The notes beneath the pieces are model-generated. The model did not search any database. It saw nothing but the letters and a program-made list of their open reading frames with translations, and was not told where the DNA came from. The position numbers were made by a program, and so were the translations under genes. Positions 33,094-46,127 of a stretch of DNA of 64,000 nt are shown here, in pieces. Numbering within the stretch: the first letter of the stretch is position 1; each line of letters starts with the position of its first letter. The stretch covers positions 48,706 to 112,705 of the forward strand of contig JAGNIJ010000007.1 of assembly GCA_018001225.1 (NCBI GenBank). Reading direction: 5' to 3'. Source of the stretch: Kiritimatiellia bacterium (GTDB lineage Bacteria > Verrucomicrobiota > Kiritimatiellia > CAIQIC01 > JAGNIJ01).

Positions 33094-34203
33094 ATGTATG
33101 GTAGGGCCGTGCAGGACCCCTTGCAGTTTCATATGGACGTGAGCCGGCTGCCTGCGGAGCGCGAACTGCGCGGGGGCCGCAGTTTGGGGATTTTCCTGGT
33201 GCTGTTCTCCGCGGTTTGGGGCGGACTCCCGGCCATCATGCTTGTCGTGAGCCTGTCGAAGGGAGGCTTCGAGCCGGCCATGGCCGCGACCCTGCTGTTC
33301 CCGGTCATCGGCACGGCGCTGTTTCTCGTCGGCCTGAACCAGTTCTTCATCCGTGGCCTGATCCGCGTCACGGAAACCGAGGTCTATTACGATCGCAAGA
33401 GCCTGTTTGGACACACGGTATGGAGCGAGCCGCTGGCCAAGTATCCCGGCCTGCTGTTCCGGACCGAGTATCATTCCGGCGGCAAGAACCGGCCTTCCTA
33501 CACGCTGCACATTGTGGAGCTGCACCACCCGGAGAAGGCGAGGCGGGTGGTCATTCACCAGTCGAAATCGCCCGAGGGCGTACGGCGGGTCTGGGAGGAG
33601 TCCTGTAGGACGCTGAAGCTGGCGGCGCTTGAGGAGGCCGGCGGGCAGGTGATCCAGCGCGACGCGGCCGACCTGGACAAGTCGGTCCGCGAGCTGGCGC
33701 GCGAGCGGAAGATCAAGGTGACCTTTGATCCGCGCCAGACGCCGCCGGAAGGGATCCACGTGGAGGTGGGCGAGGGGACGCTGACGATAGCGCTGGACCT
33801 GCCCCGGATGCCGATGAAGGTGGCGGCGCCCTGGTCGCTGGCCGCGATCGGGATGATGAGCCTTCCCTTCGTTGTCGGGGCGCCCATGATTCTCCTCGTG
33901 GTGGGGTTGGCCTTTCTGGCCGTGCCGGTGGCGTGGACGCTGTTCGCCGGCTGGATCCGGCAAACGATCGCGGTATCCCCCGCCGAGGTGCGCGTCGCGT
34001 GGCAGACCCCGTGGGGCGCCGGGGCCGAAACCGTCCTGCCGGCCGGGGAAATCGAGCAAGTCGAAGTTCGCAAGGGCGCGGGCAGCACGACGCCGGCGCT
34101 GCACGTCGTGACCGACCAGCGCGAGGTGGTCGTCGGCCCCTTCCTGAAGCCCGAGGCCCGCGACTGGCTTCGCCAGTGCATCCTGGCCGTCATTACTCGC
34201 TGA
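33094..34203 (+). CDS. Membrane protein of unknown function
   Basis: This 369-residue protein has two pairs of hydrophobic helices (residues about 30-52 and 60-85, then about 245-290) separated by a soluble region of about 155 residues, and ends in a soluble domain of about 75 residues. Both soluble parts look like small PH-like beta folds (TETEVYYDRKSLFGHTVW and SPAEVRVAWQTPWGAGAETV are similar strands after a helix pair), so an internal duplication is possible. I do not recognise the family. AAAGG lies 5 bases before the ATG at 33094. It appears to be a single-gene unit on this strand, downstream of the AT-rich hairpin region. Confidence 0.75.
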   Translation: MYGRAVQDPLQFHMDVSRLPAERELRGGRSLGIFLVLFSAVWGGLPAIMLVVSLSKGGFEPAMAATLLFPVIGTALFLVGLNQFFIRGLIRVTETEVYYDRKSLFGHTVWSEPLAKYPGLLFRTEYHSGGKNRPSYTLHIVELHHPEKARRVVIHQSKSPEGVRRVWEESCRTLKLAALEEAGGQVIQRDAADLDKSVRELARERKIKVTFDPRQTPPEGIHVEVGEGTLTIALDLPRMPMKVAAPWSLAAIGMMSLPFVVGAPMILLVVGLAFLAVPVAWTLFAGWIRQTIAVSPAEVRVAWQTPWGAGAETVLPAGEIEQVEVRKGAGSTTPALHVVTDQREVVVGPFLKPEARDWLRQCILAVITR

Positions 34204-34319
34204 TCGCGCGCGTTTCTACGTAGCAACCTCGGCGGGCTTCTGACATACTGAATCCGGCAGATCGGTGTGTACCCGTGGAACCGCGTGCATCGGCCATGAG
34301 CATCAAACAGGTTGCCGCC

Positions 34320-34805
34320 ATGAAGAAAAATCCCGGGGGCCGTCCCCCCAAGTTCCTGGAGTCCCGGAGGCCGATCACGGTGACCCTGCCGGACCGAATC
34401 CTGCGCTCGCTTGAAAGCGTGGACCCGGATCGCGCCCGCGCGATCGTGCGGGTGACCGAGACGGTGACCGGGCAGAAGGAAGACCGCTTCAAGCCGGTGG
34501 AGGTCGTGGAAGTCCTGCCGGGCAAGGCCATCATCCTGGTCGGCCCATGCGAACCCCTGCGCCGCGTCAAGGGCCTGCACATGGTCGAGATCACCCCCGT
34601 GCGCTACCTGCTGACCATTCCGCCCGGCACGCCCGTGGAATCGCTGGAGGTCGCCATCTTGGATGTCATGGAAAGCGCCCGGGATATCAGCGAACATGAA
34701 CGCGCCATCCTGGTCGAACTGCGCGGCCTGCTGTCGACGCACCGCCGCGGCAGCCAGATGACCAAGGGCGAACTGCTGTTCGTGGAGACCCGCCGCCGGA
34801 AATGA
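34320..34805 (+). CDS. Putative small DNA-binding protein (ribbon-helix-helix-like N-terminus)
   Basis: The product is about 161 residues. The N-terminus MKKNPGGRPPKFLESRRPIT contains an AT-hook-like GRPPK and then VTLPDRILRSLESVDPDRARAI, a strand followed by two helices as in ribbon-helix-helix DNA-binding proteins. The C-terminal 110 residues are a mixed alpha/beta region (VEVVEVLPGKAIILVGPCEP) followed by a helix (SEHERAILVELRGLLSTHRR), with no family I can name. In-frame ATGs at 34275 and 34296 are alternatives; no ribosome binding site clearly decides. It converges on the tail-specific protease gene with 6 bp between the stops. A regulatory role is inferred from the N-terminus only. Confidence 0.65.
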   Translation: MKKNPGGRPPKFLESRRPITVTLPDRILRSLESVDPDRARAIVRVTETVTGQKEDRFKPVEVVEVLPGKAIILVGPCEPLRRVKGLHMVEITPVRYLLTIPPGTPVESLEVAILDVMESARDISEHERAILVELRGLLSTHRRGSQMTKGELLFVETRRRK

Positions 34806-34811
34806 CCCGCG

Positions 34812-36938
34812 TCAGGACGCCGGGCCGGACGCCGTGACGGGGCCGTCCGCCGCCGCGGGCGCGGCCGGTTCGGACGTCAGCGAGATCAGGTCGCTTAAAA
34901 TCTGCAGGGTCTCGTTGAGCATGGCGTCGGCCTGCTCGTCCTTGCCCGCGTCCTTCTCCCGGAGCTGCCGGCTCAATTCCTTTTCCGCGCGGGCCAGTTC
35001 GAGGCGCTTCTCGAAGTTGAGCGAGACGGCCGGCTCCTTCTGCCGCTCGGCGAGCCGGTTCAGCAACTCCAGGTAGGCCTGATACCGGGCGTCGTTCCGG
35101 CGCCGCTCTTCGACTTTCTTCTGCAGCGCGGGAAGCGCCTCGCGCAGGGGCGTGGCGAAGGCATAGGTCAGGGTCCGGATTTGCGACCAGGGCAGGGCGT
35201 GCGGCAGGGTCTCCTCGCCGATCTCCAGGGTGTCCAGGCTGGACGGGGTCACGATGTCCGGCTCGACCCCGCGCAACTGGGTGGAGCCGCCGTTGATCCG
35301 GTAGAAACTGGCCGTGGTGATCTTCAGTTTGCCCAGCGCGGGCTGCCCGTCCTTCAACTCGGCCAGCGTCTGCACGGTGCCCTTGCCGTGGGTCTTGGAG
35401 TCGCCCGCGATGACCGCCCGCCCGTAATCCTGCAGCGCGCCGGCCAGGATCTCCGACGCGGATGCGGTCTGCCGGTTGACCAGCACGATCATCGGCCCGT
35501 CGTATACCACCTCCGGGTCGGAATCGCTCATCACCTGGCTGCGGCGGCCGTCGCTGACCTGCACCACGGGGCCGCGCTCGATGAACAGCCCCGTCATGCG
35601 CACGGCCTCCGCCAGCAGCCCTCCGCCGTTGTTGCGGAGGTCCAGCACGAGCCCCTCGACGCCGTTGGTCCCGAGTTCCTCCAGCAGCCGGCGCACGTCC
35701 TGCGCCGAGCTGCGCGGCTCGGGCCCGCGCCCGCGCACCGGCCGGACATCCGCGTAGAAGTCGGGCAGCGTGATCACCCCCAGCTTGCGCGTCCGGCCGT
35801 CGGACCCGGCGACCTCCTGGATGGAGGCCTTGGCGGCCTGGTCCTCGAGCTTCACCTCTTCGCGGATGAGATCGATTTTGACCACGGTCGTGCCCGCCGG
35901 GTCGGACGCCGGGATCACGGAGAGCACGACCTTGGTGTTCTTCTCCCCGCGGATCAGGCGGACCGCCTTGCTCAACGGCCAGTGCAGGATGCTCACGGGC
36001 TCCCCGTCGCCCTGGGCCACGGCGATGATCTTGTCGTTCGGCTTGAGCCGCCCGTCCTTCTCGGCCGGGCCGCCGGGGATGAGCTGGTCGATCTTGGCGG
36101 CGCCGTCCTCGCTGGTCAGGCGGGCGCCGATGCCGACGAGGGAGAGCTGCATGCCGATCTCGAAATCCTCGGTCTGGCTGGCGGACATGTAGTCCGTGTG
36201 GGGGTCGTAGGCTTGGGCGAAGGCGGTCAGGTAGCGGTCCGCCGGCCACTCGGCCCGGTTGTCGTTGAGGACGTCCAGGTACTGGCGGTAGCTCTTCCGG
36301 ATGGCCTCCTCGGGCGCGAGGCGCAGGTCGGTGGGCGGGTCGATTTCTTCCGCCGGCTCCGCGGGCGTGTCTTCCGGCGCGGCCGCGGCGACCGCGTTCG
36401 TGGCATCGGCCAGTTCGCGGTTGACCAGGTGCGCGATGTACTGGTTCTTGATCTTCCGGCGCCACAGGTCGTCCCAGGCCGGCTCGTCGGCGGGCCACTC
36501 GGCGTCCTTGCGCTTCCAGACGTAGGTCTCGTCCTGCCCGAGGTCGAAGGGCTCCTTCAGCAGGCCCTCCGCGAACGCGACGCGGTTGCTCACGCGCTCG
36601 CGCAGCACGTCGTAGACTTCGTAGGCGAAGGCGACGTCGCCGGCGGCCAGGCGGTTGTCCAGGTTGGTGACCGCGGTCCGGAACCGCTCGACGTCGGCGG
36701 CCAGGAAGTAGCTCCGGTCGAAATCCAGGAAGGCCAGGAACCGGTCAAGGGCGTCGGCGGCGCGCTGGTCGTCCATCGGCAGCGCCGACAGGTGCCACTG
36801 GGGCAGGCGGCGGGCCACAAGCCGGGCCGCCTCGGACGGGGCCGCCTCGGCGGGCGCCGAGGGGCTCCGGGCCGCGGCCCAGACGATCCCGCTGGCCAGC
36901 AGCAGCGCCGGCCCTCCCCACGATTTCCACGCTTTCAT
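34812..36938 (-). CDS. prc: Carboxy-terminal processing (tail-specific) protease, Prc/Tsp type
   Basis: This 708-residue exported S41 protease starts with a signal sequence (MKAWKSWGGPALLLASGIVW). The N-terminal region (residues 40-230) is the helical Prc-type domain with FLDFDRSYFLAADVERF. A PDZ domain follows near 250-340 (SLVGIGARLTSEDGAAKIDQ). The peptidase domain has GLVLDLRNNGGGLLAEAVRM, the catalytic Ser in NRQTASASEILAGALQDYGR and the Lys in KTHGKGTVQ. Tsp degrades or trims periplasmic proteins from their C-termini. The length matches E. coli Prc (about 680), larger than CtpA. The conserved DUF3340-like C-terminal region is represented by LNFEKRLELARAEKEL. GGAG is present 10 bases before the ATG at 36938. 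Confidence 0.94.
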   Translation of the reverse strand: MKAWKSWGGPALLLASGIVWAAARSPSAPAEAAPSEAARLVARRLPQWHLSALPMDDQRAADALDRFLAFLDFDRSYFLAADVERFRTAVTNLDNRLAAGDVAFAYEVYDVLRERVSNRVAFAEGLLKEPFDLGQDETYVWKRKDAEWPADEPAWDDLWRRKIKNQYIAHLVNRELADATNAVAAAAPEDTPAEPAEEIDPPTDLRLAPEEAIRKSYRQYLDVLNDNRAEWPADRYLTAFAQAYDPHTDYMSASQTEDFEIGMQLSLVGIGARLTSEDGAAKIDQLIPGGPAEKDGRLKPNDKIIAVAQGDGEPVSILHWPLSKAVRLIRGEKNTKVVLSVIPASDPAGTTVVKIDLIREEVKLEDQAAKASIQEVAGSDGRTRKLGVITLPDFYADVRPVRGRGPEPRSSAQDVRRLLEELGTNGVEGLVLDLRNNGGGLLAEAVRMTGLFIERGPVVQVSDGRRSQVMSDSDPEVVYDGPMIVLVNRQTASASEILAGALQDYGRAVIAGDSKTHGKGTVQTLAELKDGQPALGKLKITTASFYRINGGSTQLRGVEPDIVTPSSLDTLEIGEETLPHALPWSQIRTLTYAFATPLREALPALQKKVEERRRNDARYQAYLELLNRLAERQKEPAVSLNFEKRLELARAEKELSRQLREKDAGKDEQADAMLNETLQILSDLISLTSEPAAPAAADGPVTASGPAS

Positions 36939-37121
36939 TCTCCGGAATCTCCGGCGAGTACTATAAGGCAAACGCCGCTCCATTTCTACAGGACTCTTGA
37001 GTTAATCCATGGACCCAATCGCCCCGGCCGGCGTTCATTTTTTCCCGCCCCGGCCCCCGCGCGCGGGGGGCTGCGCACGGGGGCTTGGATTTCGGCGCGG
37101 GCGGCGGTAGGATACGGGCGC

Positions 37122-38075
37122 ATGAACTGGTACGACGTGAAACGGGCCGCCGGGGTGGCCGGGCTCATGGTGCTCGGCGCCGGCCTGCTTTTCGCGCTGC
37201 TGATCGGCTCCTCCCTCGGGTGGTTCGAGAGGAGCCGCGGCGCGCCCGCTCGGCCCGCGGCCCCCGCCGTCCGTCCCTCGGCGTCCGTTCCGCGGCCCGG
37301 CCCGGCCGCCGCGGAGCCGACCGCGTCATACACGCCGGCGTCGGTCCGGGCGGCCTCCGACCGGGAGGCGGACCCGCGGGCAACCCGCCTCCGCGAGCTC
37401 GAGCTGGAAAACCGGCGGCTGAACGGCGAGGTCCAGGACCTGCGGGGCCGGCTCGTGGGCGTGCTGAATTGGGTGCTCACGAACTTCAAGGGCACCTACC
37501 CGCTGCCGGAGACGTTCATGGCGCGGCTCCAGGTGCCGCCGGTGACGGAGGACTTCACGCTGCACCCCGAGGCCGCCGCGCTCATCAAGGTGACCCCCGA
37601 GGAGGAGCAGAAGATCAACGACATCTTTGCCTACGCCCGCTCCTACCTCGCCGAGATCGAGGCGGCCATGCTGACGGTCACCAGCCCGCGCCCCGACAAG
37701 GTCATCCTGCACATCCCGCCGTTCGCCGAGGACGGGGCCGCGCTGCGCGAGGACATGTACGCGGCCATGGAGATCACGCTCGGCCCGGACCGGTTCGACC
37801 GCTTCATCAAGGTCTCCGAGGCGGGCCTGAAGTCCAGCTTCTACCGGTTCGGCGAGGCCTCGCGGACGCTCGTGTTCGAGCTGGTGTACGCGGGCGCGGG
37901 CGAGCCGCCGCGGCTGAAGATCAAGGACGGCTGGATCATGGAGACCGCGCCGGGCGGCAAGGAAATCACGGCCGTCGAATCCACCGTCACCAACCTGCCG
38001 GCGGGGTACGCCGCCTACTCGCCGTGGCTGCCCGATACCCTCGTGCAGGGGTTCATGGGCGGGGCCGTTCGGTAG
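37122..38075 (+). CDS. Membrane-anchored coiled-coil protein of unknown function
   Basis: This 317-residue protein has one N-terminal membrane segment (VAGLMVLGAGLLFALLIGSS, residues about 12-31), a Pro/Ala-rich linker (residues 40-70), a short coiled coil (TRLRELELENRRLNGEVQDL, residues about 87-106) and a C-terminal soluble domain of about 200 residues (EEEQKINDIFAYARSYLAEI, then ITLGPDRFDRFIKV). The topology suggests a cytoplasmic N-terminus and an extracytoplasmic domain. I do not recognise the family. The last 23 bases overlap the end of a convergent small zinc-ribbon gene. The 183-bp gap to the tail-specific protease gene upstream is divergent and holds no motif I can name. Confidence 0.75.
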   Translation: MNWYDVKRAAGVAGLMVLGAGLLFALLIGSSLGWFERSRGAPARPAAPAVRPSASVPRPGPAAAEPTASYTPASVRAASDREADPRATRLRELELENRRLNGEVQDLRGRLVGVLNWVLTNFKGTYPLPETFMARLQVPPVTEDFTLHPEAAALIKVTPEEEQKINDIFAYARSYLAEIEAAMLTVTSPRPDKVILHIPPFAEDGAALREDMYAAMEITLGPDRFDRFIKVSEAGLKSSFYRFGEASRTLVFELVYAGAGEPPRLKIKDGWIMETAPGGKEITAVESTVTNLPAGYAAYSPWLPDTLVQGFMGGAVR

Positions 38076-38247
38076 CCTGCGCGTTCTTCCACTTGTCCAT
38101 TTCCTTCCGGTAGCAATCCGGGCAGATCCCGTGGCTCACCTTGTTCATCTCGCCGGGCTTGACGTCGATCCACTTGCCGCAGGCGGCGCACTTCACGTAC
38201 ATCAGCTCCGCGGACTCCTTCGCGCTTTTTTTATCCGGGCGGCTCAC
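38053..38247 (-). CDS. Small zinc-ribbon protein
   Basis: A 64-residue protein with four cysteines in a CxxC-x(21)-CxxC pattern (VKCAACGKWIDVK and GICPDCYRKEMDKW), a compact zinc ribbon, with a lysine-rich helix after it. The best start is GTG at 38247, with AGGA 5 bases upstream, giving VSRPDKKSAKESAEL; an internal ATG at MYVKCAACGK would give a 49-residue protein. Its end overlaps the convergent membrane-anchored gene by 23 bp. The fold suggests nucleic-acid or protein binding, but no function is known to me. Confidence 0.7.
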   Translation of the reverse strand: MSRPDKKSAKESAELMYVKCAACGKWIDVKPGEMNKVSHGICPDCYRKEMDKWKNAQATERPRP

Positions 38248-38393
38248 GGCATCCTTTCGTCGGCTCGGCCGCGCGGGGCGGCGACCCCGGCTTTGTGACA
38301 GGAAACGCGCGCCGGGGCAAGCCTTCTCGCCGGCCCGGAACGCGGCGATTTTTCCGCTTGAAAACAACGCCTCCGCGGCGGAGGGTTACGGCC

Positions 38394-39191
38394 ATGCGGC
38401 GGAACATCATCGACGTGCATACGCACGTGTTCCCGGACGACCTGGCGGCGCGCGCCCTGAAGCACCTGGCCGGCAACTCCGGCGAACAGGCTTTCACCGA
38501 CGGCACCGCGGGCGGCCTCCAGGCCTCCATGCGCCGGCACGGCATCGCCTTGAGCGTCACCCAACCGGTGTCCACGCGCCCGGCCCAGACGCCCACCATC
38601 AACGCCTATGTCATGGCCCTGCGCCAGCCGGACTTGATCCACTTCGGCACGCTGCATCCCGATTACGAGAACCCGGGCGCCGAGATCGAGCGCCTGGCCC
38701 GCGGCGGCATCAAGGGCATCAAGTTCCACCCCGACTACCAGAACTTCTTCGTGGACGAGGAGCGGATGTTCCCGGTTTACGAAAAAATGGCCCGGGCCGG
38801 ACTGATCGCCTTTTTTCACGCCGGGGTGGACATCGGCCTGCCGCCGCCCGTTCACTGCCCGCCGGACCGGCTCGCCCGGGTCCTCGATCGCGTCCCCGAC
38901 TTGACCGTGGTCGCCGCGCACTTCGGCGGGTTCAAGATGTGGGACGAGGTGGACCGCCACCTCGTCGGCAGGAACCTGTGGCTCGAATCGTCCTTCACGC
39001 TGGCGTGGTTCCCGGCCGCCGAGTTCGTCCGCATGGCGCGGCGGCACGGGATCGGCCGCGTGATGTTCGGCACGGATTCGCCGTGGGCCGACCCGGGCGC
39101 CGAGATCGCGCTGATGGAGAAGACCGGCCTGGACGAGGCCGAGCTTGCCGCGGTCTTCCACGACAACGCCGCGCGGCTGCTCGGACGGTAA
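38394..39191 (+). CDS. Amidohydrolase family 2 metal-dependent hydrolase
   Basis: This 265-residue TIM-barrel protein starts MRRNIIDVHTHVFPDDLAAR with the HxH metal motif. It continues with HFGTLHPDYENP, GIKGIKFHPDYQNFFVD, LIAFFHAGVDIGLPPPVHC (the third His), VVAAHFGGFKMWDE (the fourth His) and VMFGTDSPWADP (the metal-binding Asp). These are the marks of Amidohydro_2 enzymes, which include decarboxylases of aromatic acids and lactone hydrolases. The substrate is not determined. GGAGGG is found 9 bases before the ATG at 38394, which was chosen because it begins the conserved HTH segment. It converges on the copper efflux operon. Confidence 0.88.
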   Translation: MRRNIIDVHTHVFPDDLAARALKHLAGNSGEQAFTDGTAGGLQASMRRHGIALSVTQPVSTRPAQTPTINAYVMALRQPDLIHFGTLHPDYENPGAEIERLARGGIKGIKFHPDYQNFFVDEERMFPVYEKMARAGLIAFFHAGVDIGLPPPVHCPPDRLARVLDRVPDLTVVAAHFGGFKMWDEVDRHLVGRNLWLESSFTLAWFPAAEFVRMARRHGIGRVMFGTDSPWADPGAEIALMEKTGLDEAELAAVFHDNAARLLGR

Positions 39192-39218
39192 GACGCCGCG
39201 GAGGCCCGGTTTCGGCGG

Positions 39219-39235
39219 GCAGGCGCGGCGCCTGC
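39219..39235. terminator. Hairpin between amidohydrolase and efflux operon
   Basis: GCAGGCGC and GCGCCTGC form a perfect 8-bp inverted repeat around one base in the 49-bp gap between convergent stop codons. No T tract follows on the plus strand. It is a plausible end for both transcripts. Confidence 0.4.
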
Positions 39236-39240
39236 GGAAG

Positions 39241-43216
<3,976 letters not shown>

Positions 43217-43227
<11 letters not shown>

Positions 43228-44677
43228 GGCCTTCTCCGGGGAGACGCTCGGGTTCTATTCCCGCCGCCCGCATGGCGGCGATATGCTTGTCCGGGTCCTT
43301 GGCGAACTCCGCCTCGCAGCCGCCGCAGCAGAAATAGATTCTCAAGCCCTGGTGGTCTGCATACTGCGTCTTGTCTATTTTGCCTCCCATGATCGGGCAC
43401 AGGGTTTGGGGGCGCGGGGCCGGCGCGGCCACCGGCGGGGCGCCGCTCCCCGGCGCCATCAGGCTGGGCTGGCCCTGGATTTGCAGCGAGCTGTCGAGCT
43501 TGAACGCCCCGTTCACGACGACCCGTTCGCCTTCCTGCAATCCCTCGCGGACGACAAACCAGTCGCCCGCCCGAGGCCCGAGAACGATGTCGCGGCCTGC
43601 ATACGTCCCCTCGGTCCCGGGCAGGGCCACGTAGACCACCGCCCGCTTGCCGGTGAGCAGGGGGGCGGTCGCCGGGATGACGAGCGGCGGGCCGCCCGGC
43701 CCGGACATCCCGGCCCGGACGATGGCGCGGACGAACATCTCCGGTTTCAGCCGGCCGTCGTCATTCGGCGCGTGGACGCGCACCTTGACCGTCCGGGTCA
43801 TCGGGTCGAGCAGCGGATCAATGAACGCGATGGCGCCCTTGAACGATTCGCCCGGATACGCCTCAGCCTCGAACTCGACCTCCTGGCCTTCCCGCAGCAA
43901 GGCGATGTCCGACTCGTAGGCGTCGAGGATCACCCAGACATGGGTCAGGTCCGCCACGGTGAACAGGCGCATCCCCGGCTCCACGTACTGGCCTTCCCGC
44001 GCCTCCTTCTCCACCACGACGCCGCCGAGGGGCGCGTAGAACGTCACATGCTCGCGCACGGCGCCGCTTTGCTCGATGCCGGCGATCTGCTCGGCGGTCA
44101 GGCCCCAGAGCCGCAGGCGTTCGCGCGCGGCATCGAGGAGCCCGGCGCCGGCCGGGTTCTTGAACGCCTGCAAAAGTTCCTGCTGGGCCGAAACCAGGTC
44201 GGGGCTGTACAGCTCCGCCAGGGGATCGCCGGACTTCACCGCCAGGCCGGCGTAGTTCGCATGCAGCCGGTCAATGCGTCCGGGGATGCGCGGAGCGATA
44301 GTGGCCAGGCGCGTTTCGTCGAACTGCACCTTGCCGACCATGCGAATCTCCACGGGGACATGACGACGCTCGACGGGCGCGACGGCCACCTCCGCCAGGG
44401 CCCGGGCCGCCGGCGACAGCGTCAGTTGGCGCGGTTCCGCCTCCAGGGCGGAATCCGTTTCCACCGGGATCAAGTCCATGCCGCACAACGGGCACAGCCC
44501 GGGCTTCGACTGGCGAATCTGCGGGTGCATGGAACAGGTCCAGAGTTCCGCCTTGTCCTCGAGGTCTTTGGAAGGCGCGCCCGAAGGGTTCCCTCCGTGT
44601 CGGTCACAACTCCGGCCGGCAAGGAATCCGATCGCCAGGAGCAGGATCGCCGTTCCCACATATCCGCTTCTTTTCAT
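43217..44677 (-). CDS. cusB: RND efflux periplasmic adaptor (CusB type) with two metal-binding domains
   Basis: This 486-residue membrane fusion protein links the pump to the outer membrane channel. After an N-terminal membrane anchor (YVGTAILLLAIGFLAG) comes a heavy-metal-binding domain (LWTCSMHPQIRQSKPGLCPL, then CGMDLIPVE). The core shows lipoyl/barrel-sandwich segments (GRIDRLHANYAGLAVKSGDP and FYAPLGGVVVEKEAREGQYV), a beta barrel and the helical hairpin. The C-terminus carries an extra YHS-type domain (LCPIMGGKIDKTQYADHQGL, then YFCCGGCEAEF) and a His-rich end GHDH. The two cysteine-rich ends suggest copper or silver hand-off. AAGGAG is 7 bases before the ATG at 44677. Confidence 0.93.
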
Positions 44678-44689
44678 GGGTCCGCTCCT

Positions 44690-45997
44690 TCAGGGGCCGG
44701 TGCGCGCGGGGGTCCCCAGCGTCTCCTGAAGCTCCGCCCCGTATTTGCCGATGCAGCAGCCGATCTCCACCACGGCCAGTTCCAAATCCACCAGCGCGCG
44801 CTCGTACGACAGCCGGAAATCGAGCAGCGTCCGCTGCGCGTCCACGACGTCCATGAAGTCCGTCCGTCCGGCCACGAAATCCTGCCGGACGACCTCATAG
44901 GTCTGCTCCGCCTTGGGGATCAGCGAATCCCGGAACAGCGCCACCCGGCGCGCGGCGTCCCGGTGCATCACGATCGCCCGGCGCAGTTCCACCGTGAGCG
45001 CGTTGCGCTGATCGGCCTTCCGGTTCCGGGCCGATTCCGCCAGGGCCGCGGCCTCCCGCCTCCGCGCCGCGTTCTTCCCGCGCCACCACGGCAGCGTGAT
45101 GCCCACCATGAGCGAGGCGTCGTACTCGTCCCCGCCTCCCTCCATGCCCGGCATGCTCATGACCCCGGCCCCCAGCATCAGGTCCGGCAGGCCGACCCGC
45201 CGGGCCAGCTTTTCGGTATATCGATTTTTTTCGATCAGGGCCTGCGCCGCCTTCAGCTCCGGGTTGAGGTCGTCGATCAGGCCGAACAACACGGCGTCGT
45301 CCGGAAGCGCGGGGGCCGATGGAGAGGTCTTCGGCCAGGGCAGGGGCTCGTACACGGTCAGGTCCAGCAGGGCGGCCAGTTGGTCCGACCGGAGACGCCG
45401 CTCGTCCCGCAGGGCGGCCGCTTCGCTGGAGGTCCGTTCCCGCTCCACCTGCGCCTTCGTCACGTCCGCGAACCGGGCCGTGCCGGCCTCGTACCGGGCC
45501 CGGGTCACGTGCTCCAGGTCGGCGAGCAGCCGCTCGTGTTCCTCCAGCGCGGCGAGGGAGCGGCCTTGCAGGTGATAGTCGTAAAAGGCCCGGCTGACCC
45601 GGTCGTAGAGATCCAGCCGGGCCGCCTCGAATTCATGGCTCGCCGCTTCGGCTTCCGCCGCGGCTTCCTTTTTCATTAGCCCGCGGCGGCCGAACAGGGG
45701 AATCGCCTGGGTCAGCGCGACCTGCCAGCGCACGTCCTTCTGCTCGACAAACTGCTCGAAGGACAACTGCGGATCGTCCAGGGCGCCCGCCTGCGTCGCA
45801 CGCTCCACGGCGGCCTGCCACTCCTGGCGAACCCCCTTCAACCCGGGATTCTCGCGGAAAGCCCTCTCCAGGTATTGATCCAGCGTGGCGCCGTCCTCCG
45901 GGCCCGGCCAGTCCCCCGCGCCCGCCTGTCCGCGCGCCACGACGCCGCCCACCGACAGCAGCAGGACCGCGGCATTTCGCCAGGGCGTCCGCGTCAT
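44690..45997 (-). CDS. cusC: TolC-family outer membrane efflux protein
   Basis: This 435-residue protein is the outer membrane channel of the efflux system. It has a signal-like N-terminus (PWRNAAVLLLSVGGVVARGQ) and the duplicated OEP layout of long alpha-helical hairpins: TLDQYLERAFRENPGLKGVR, then RARYEAGTARFADVTKAQVE, then NPELKAAQALIEKNRY and VRQDFVAGRTDFMDVVDAQR. It is shorter than E. coli CusC (about 457) and lacks a lipobox. GAGG is positioned 7 bases before the ATG at 45997; the longer in-frame start at 46108 would cover the promoter and is rejected. It is the first gene of the operon, 12 bp before the adaptor gene. Confidence 0.9.
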   Translation of the reverse strand: MTRTPWRNAAVLLLSVGGVVARGQAGAGDWPGPEDGATLDQYLERAFRENPGLKGVRQEWQAAVERATQAGALDDPQLSFEQFVEQKDVRWQVALTQAIPLFGRRGLMKKEAAAEAEAASHEFEAARLDLYDRVSRAFYDYHLQGRSLAALEEHERLLADLEHVTRARYEAGTARFADVTKAQVERERTSSEAAALRDERRLRSDQLAALLDLTVYEPLPWPKTSPSAPALPDDAVLFGLIDDLNPELKAAQALIEKNRYTEKLARRVGLPDLMLGAGVMSMPGMEGGGDEYDASLMVGITLPWWRGKNAARRREAAALAESARNRKADQRNALTVELRRAIVMHRDAARRVALFRDSLIPKAEQTYEVVRQDFVAGRTDFMDVVDAQRTLLDFRLSYERALVDLELAVVEIGCCIGKYGAELQETLGTPARTGP

Positions 45998-46080
45998 ACT
46001 CACGCCTCGCTTCGGACCGGCCACCCGAGATTCTCCTCGTGCCGCGTCTTCAAGTTTTTCATCGGATCCTCCGGCGCCCC

Positions 46081-46108
46081 AATATACCCCATGGGGGTAT
46101 AAGGTCAA
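46081..46108 (-). promoter_or_regulatory. Copper-type promoter of the efflux operon with CsoR-like palindrome in the spacer
   Basis: On the minus strand TTGACC (46108-46103) and TATATT (46086-46081) are separated by 16 bp. The spacer is filled by a palindrome (46083-46101) of TATACCCC, AT and GGGGGTATA. Runs of Cs and Gs flanked by TA at the centre of a promoter are characteristic of CsoR/RcnR-family operators, where apo-repressor blocks the promoter and copper releases it. The TSS would lie near 46075, about 75 nt before the first efflux gene. No csoR gene is in the window, so assignment to that family is inference. Confidence 0.6.
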
Positions 46109-46127
46109 GGCGGGCCGCCTGGTCCAA

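Noticed and set aside
45998..46108. Longer N-terminus for the TolC-like protein starting at 46108
   Set aside because: It would translate across the promoter and palindrome. The ATG at 45997 has a ribosome binding site and begins a signal-like sequence.
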